Positions 4,707-6,751 of a stretch of 6,751 nucleotides of DNA are shown one piece after another. Position 1 is the stretch's first letter. The number at the start of each line of letters is the position of its first letter. A program made the translations under genes and the position numbers. Under the pieces are notes generated by a model. That model worked only from the letters and a program-made list of their open reading frames with translations. It was not told the DNA's origin and made no database searches. Location: assembly GCA_013202315.1 (NCBI GenBank), contig JABMRZ010000485.1, forward strand, positions 1 through 6,751. Direction: 5' to 3'. This DNA is from Candidatus Tariuqbacter arcticus. Its GTDB lineage: Bacteria; Electryoneota; Tariuqbacteria; Tariuqbacterales; Tariuqbacteraceae.

Positions 4707-6623
4707 ATGCGCCAGCAATTCACCCTGAACCGCACCGGTGGACTGGAAGGTGTCGACTTCCGCGCCCTCGGATTCCGCTGCGGTCTGGAGATACATCATC
4801 AGATAAAGACGGAGAAGAAGCTCTTCTGCCGCTGCCCCGCAGGGAGATACTCCGATGAATACCAGGCTGAAGTCCTCCGCCATATGCGCCCCACCCTCTC
4901 CGAATTGGGCGAATACGACGGCTGCGCCTTGATGGAATTCAAGACAAAGAAGGAGATCGTCTACCGCCTGAACAAGGAATCGGTCTGCACTTATGAATTG
5001 GACGACAATCCCCCTTTCCCCATCGACAAGCAAGCTTTGGACATCGCTATCGAAATTGCTTTACTTCTGAACTGCAATATCGTCGGCGAAATCCACATCT
5101 CCCGCAAACAATACCTCGACGGCAGCATACCCGCCGGCTTCCAACGCACCACTATCATCGGAGTCGACGGCTGGATTCCCTTCAAAGGCAGGAGAATCGG
5201 CATTTTCCAACTCGCTTTGGAAGAAGACGCCTGCCGCGAGGTCTCCGATGTAGGTCATCGCATAACCTTTCTAACCGACCGCCTGTCAATGCCGCTGATA
5301 GAAGTTGTAACCGCCCCCGATATGCTCGATCCGATGGAAGCCGCTCAAGTCGGAGGGGTCATCGGCGCTCTATTGAGGCTGACCGGTAAAGTCAACCGCG
5401 GATACGGCGCCGTCCGGCAAGATGTTAATGTTTCCATCAGCGGCGGCAAGCGTGTGGAGATTAAAGGGGTCCCCAAATTAGGCTTCATCCCCCGGCTCAC
5501 CGGCTTCGAAGCCACCCGCCAGAAAGCCCTATTGAACCTGCGCGAAGAACTTCAGCGCCGCGGCTTTAAGACCGAAGCCGATATCGTGTTCGATTCCAAA
5601 GATGTTTCCGAACTGATAGGAGAAATCAACCATCCTCCCCTGCGCGAGAAATTCCCCCAATTCCCAGCGGTCAAGGCAATGTGTTTGAAGGGTTTCCGTG
5701 GTATATTAGCGACTCAACTCAATCCCGGTTGGAACTTCTCTTCCGAAGTTTCAGGCAGGCTTCGAGTCATCGCCTGCCTCGACCAACAACCCAACCTCGC
5801 TCACACTGACCCCGGCGACAAGTATTCACTGTCATCTTCCGATGCGAAAAAAGTGTGCGATTGGTTCGAATGCGGTTCGGATGATGCCGTGGTGTTGGTT
5901 TGGGGCCCGGCTGAAGATGTGGAAACCGCCATCTCCGAAATCATAATCCGGTTGAAGGAAATCCTGCAGGGGGTAATCAATGAGACTCGTCAGCGCTTGC
6001 CGAATGGATTGACCGACTTTGAACGCATCCTTCCCGGTCCCAACCGGATGTATCCTGATACCGATTCACCGCCCACACCTATAACCGATGAAATGATAGC
6101 GCGCATTTCCGCCAATTTGCCCGAAACTCCCCCTTGGGTTAAAATGGAGCGTTTCCGCAAGCTGGGTCTGATGGAAGATATCTCCCTGGCGTTGATTCAT
6201 TCCAATTATCTTGAACCACTGGAAAGGGCGCTGGAGCGATTCTCCACAAAAGCCGCTTTGCTCGCTCAGATGATTCTGCAGTATATTCCCACAGAATCGA
6301 GGCGCAATGGTTCTGAATATACTAATGATGAAATTAGCGATTTCTTAACTATTATCGCTCAAAGAAATCTATCGAAAGAAGAAGCGATAGCTCTGTTCCG
6401 CGCAAAAAAGCAGGGGATTAATTGGAAGGAAACATTGTTCAAATTAGATCTCCATCATTTCTCCGATGAAGAAATCGATTCAGCGGTGTATGAAGTTTTG
6501 GAAAATATAGATGGCGAGCATATCAATTCCAGCGCCTTGGTGGGTATTATCAAAGGCCGGTTCGATGGAACCGTATCCGGAAAGCGAATACACCAACGGC
6601 TTATGCAAATCAATGAAACTTAA
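4707..6623 (+). CDS. gatE: Glu-tRNA(Gln) amidotransferase subunit E, archaeal type
   Basis: GatE binds misacylated Glu-tRNA(Gln) and phosphorylates the glutamate; with ammonia supplied by GatD this yields Gln-tRNA(Gln). The 638-residue protein is full length. The GatB/GatE cradle begins with CGLEIHHQI (25-33) and KLFCRC (38-43), then DGSIPAGFQRT (138-148), LEEDACRE (171-178), MPLIEVVTAPDM (195-206) and RQDVNVSI...RVEIKGV (237-255). A GAD-type insertion follows (about 300-410). The helical region has PGPNRMYPDTDSPP, and a YqeY-like tail ends with VSGKRIHQRL. GatE rather than GatB is shown by the length (GatB is about 480), the insertion and the DGS-GFQRT motif. The ATG at 4707 is preceded directly by an in-frame TAA, and AAGG (4697-4700) lies 6 bases upstream. 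No gatD is present. GC falls toward the 3' third. It stands alone between two repeat clusters. Confidence 0.93.
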   Translation: MRQQFTLNRTGGLEGVDFRALGFRCGLEIHHQIKTEKKLFCRCPAGRYSDEYQAEVLRHMRPTLSELGEYDGCALMEFKTKKEIVYRLNKESVCTYELDDNPPFPIDKQALDIAIEIALLLNCNIVGEIHISRKQYLDGSIPAGFQRTTIIGVDGWIPFKGRRIGIFQLALEEDACREVSDVGHRITFLTDRLSMPLIEVVTAPDMLDPMEAAQVGGVIGALLRLTGKVNRGYGAVRQDVNVSISGGKRVEIKGVPKLGFIPRLTGFEATRQKALLNLREELQRRGFKTEADIVFDSKDVSELIGEINHPPLREKFPQFPAVKAMCLKGFRGILATQLNPGWNFSSEVSGRLRVIACLDQQPNLAHTDPGDKYSLSSSDAKKVCDWFECGSDDAVVLVWGPAEDVETAISEIIIRLKEILQGVINETRQRLPNGLTDFERILPGPNRMYPDTDSPPTPITDEMIARISANLPETPPWVKMERFRKLGLMEDISLALIHSNYLEPLERALERFSTKAALLAQMILQYIPTESRRNGSEYTNDEISDFLTIIAQRNLSKEEAIALFRAKKQGINWKETLFKLDLHHFSDEEIDSAVYEVLENIDGEHINSSALVGIIKGRFDGTVSGKRIHQRLMQINET

Positions 6624-6751
6624 ATTGTAAAATATCGCTTGATAATGGATTGCATAACAGAATAAAACAGCGAGGAACCATAATTCTCATTATTTGATAC
6701 TTGACACTTGATACTTTCACACTTTCATACTTTCATACTTCGCAGTTATAG
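6624..6751. other. AT-rich spacer downstream of gatE
   Basis: No gene start or G+C-rich terminator hairpin is visible before the window ends. The first 68 bases are plain AT-rich DNA and the remainder is the mixed repeat array at 6693-6745. The longest minus-strand reading from an ATG here is only about 27 codons and unconvincing. Confidence 0.55.
6693..6745. repeat. Repeat array 5: heptamers passing into octamers
   Basis: Three 7-mers (TTTGATA, CTTGACA, CTTGATA; 6693-6713) continue in register into 8-mers (CTTTCACA, CTTTCATA, CTTTCATA and a degenerate CTTCGCAG; 6714-6745). The 8-mers look like heptamers that gained a base, since both start CTT and end in A-Y-A. GACACTTGATACTT (6703-6716) matches the words at 161-174 and 4619-4632 at 12 of 14 positions. 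Confidence 0.8.

Noticed and set aside
4695..5258. Several minus-strand readings of 65 to 112 codons under the 5' part of gatE
   Set aside because: They are antisense shadows of a strongly conserved gene; the GatE motifs on the plus strand explain the sequence.
4707..6623. Annotation of this gene as GatB of a bacterial GatCAB
   Set aside because: The length, the GAD-type insertion and motifs such as DGS-GFQRT and PGPNRMYP fit GatE and not GatB.

Overview
The window looks like chromosomal DNA from a bacterium, probably an uncultured or poorly characterised lineage. It has a self-cleaving LexA, a TrkA potassium-channel regulator, a Bacillus-type cytidine deaminase and a uridine kinase, with sigma70-like promoters. 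Composition is moderate, roughly mid-40s %GC in genes with AT-rich spacers. The odd gene is a full-length GatE, the archaeal-type subunit of the Glu-tRNA(Gln) amidotransferase GatDE, in this otherwise bacterial setting. A possible LexA operator resembling the one described for Fibrobacter hints at the wider Fibrobacteres-Chlorobi-Bacteroidetes neighbourhood, but the taxon cannot be fixed from this sequence.

Layout. Bases 1-192 are a gene-free spacer with heptamer repeats. A minus-strand block follows, transcribed right to left: cdd (3201-2797), udk (2800-2168, start overlapping the cdd stop by 4 bases), a small membrane methyltransferase of the isoprenylcysteine methyltransferase type (2130-1618) and trkA (1542-193). 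A good sigma70-like promoter sits just upstream of cdd. The 399-base spacer 3202-3600 is divergent. On the plus strand it holds a near-consensus promoter (TTGACA, 17 bases, TATATT) with a dyad in its spacer, then a heptamer array, then lexA (3601-4218). Bases 4219-4706 contain a coding-like remnant ending in a perfect 11-bp hairpin with a GGAA loop, then AT-rich DNA with more heptamers. gatE (4707-6623) is complete. The last 128 bases hold a mixed 7-bp/8-bp repeat array.

Function. cdd and udk form a pyrimidine-salvage pair: cytidine to uridine, then uridine or cytidine to UMP or CMP. TrkA gates K+ uptake through a TrkH-type channel that is not in the window. LexA represses the SOS response and probably its own gene. 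GatE would activate Glu-tRNA(Gln) for amidation and needs a GatD amidase that is not here. The gene-free stretches share a family of heptamers, roughly YTTGRYA, in five places. This is the main structure that genes do not explain. No complete undescribed multi-gene system is visible; the best leads are the bacterial GatE, the heptamer family and the candidate LexA operator.
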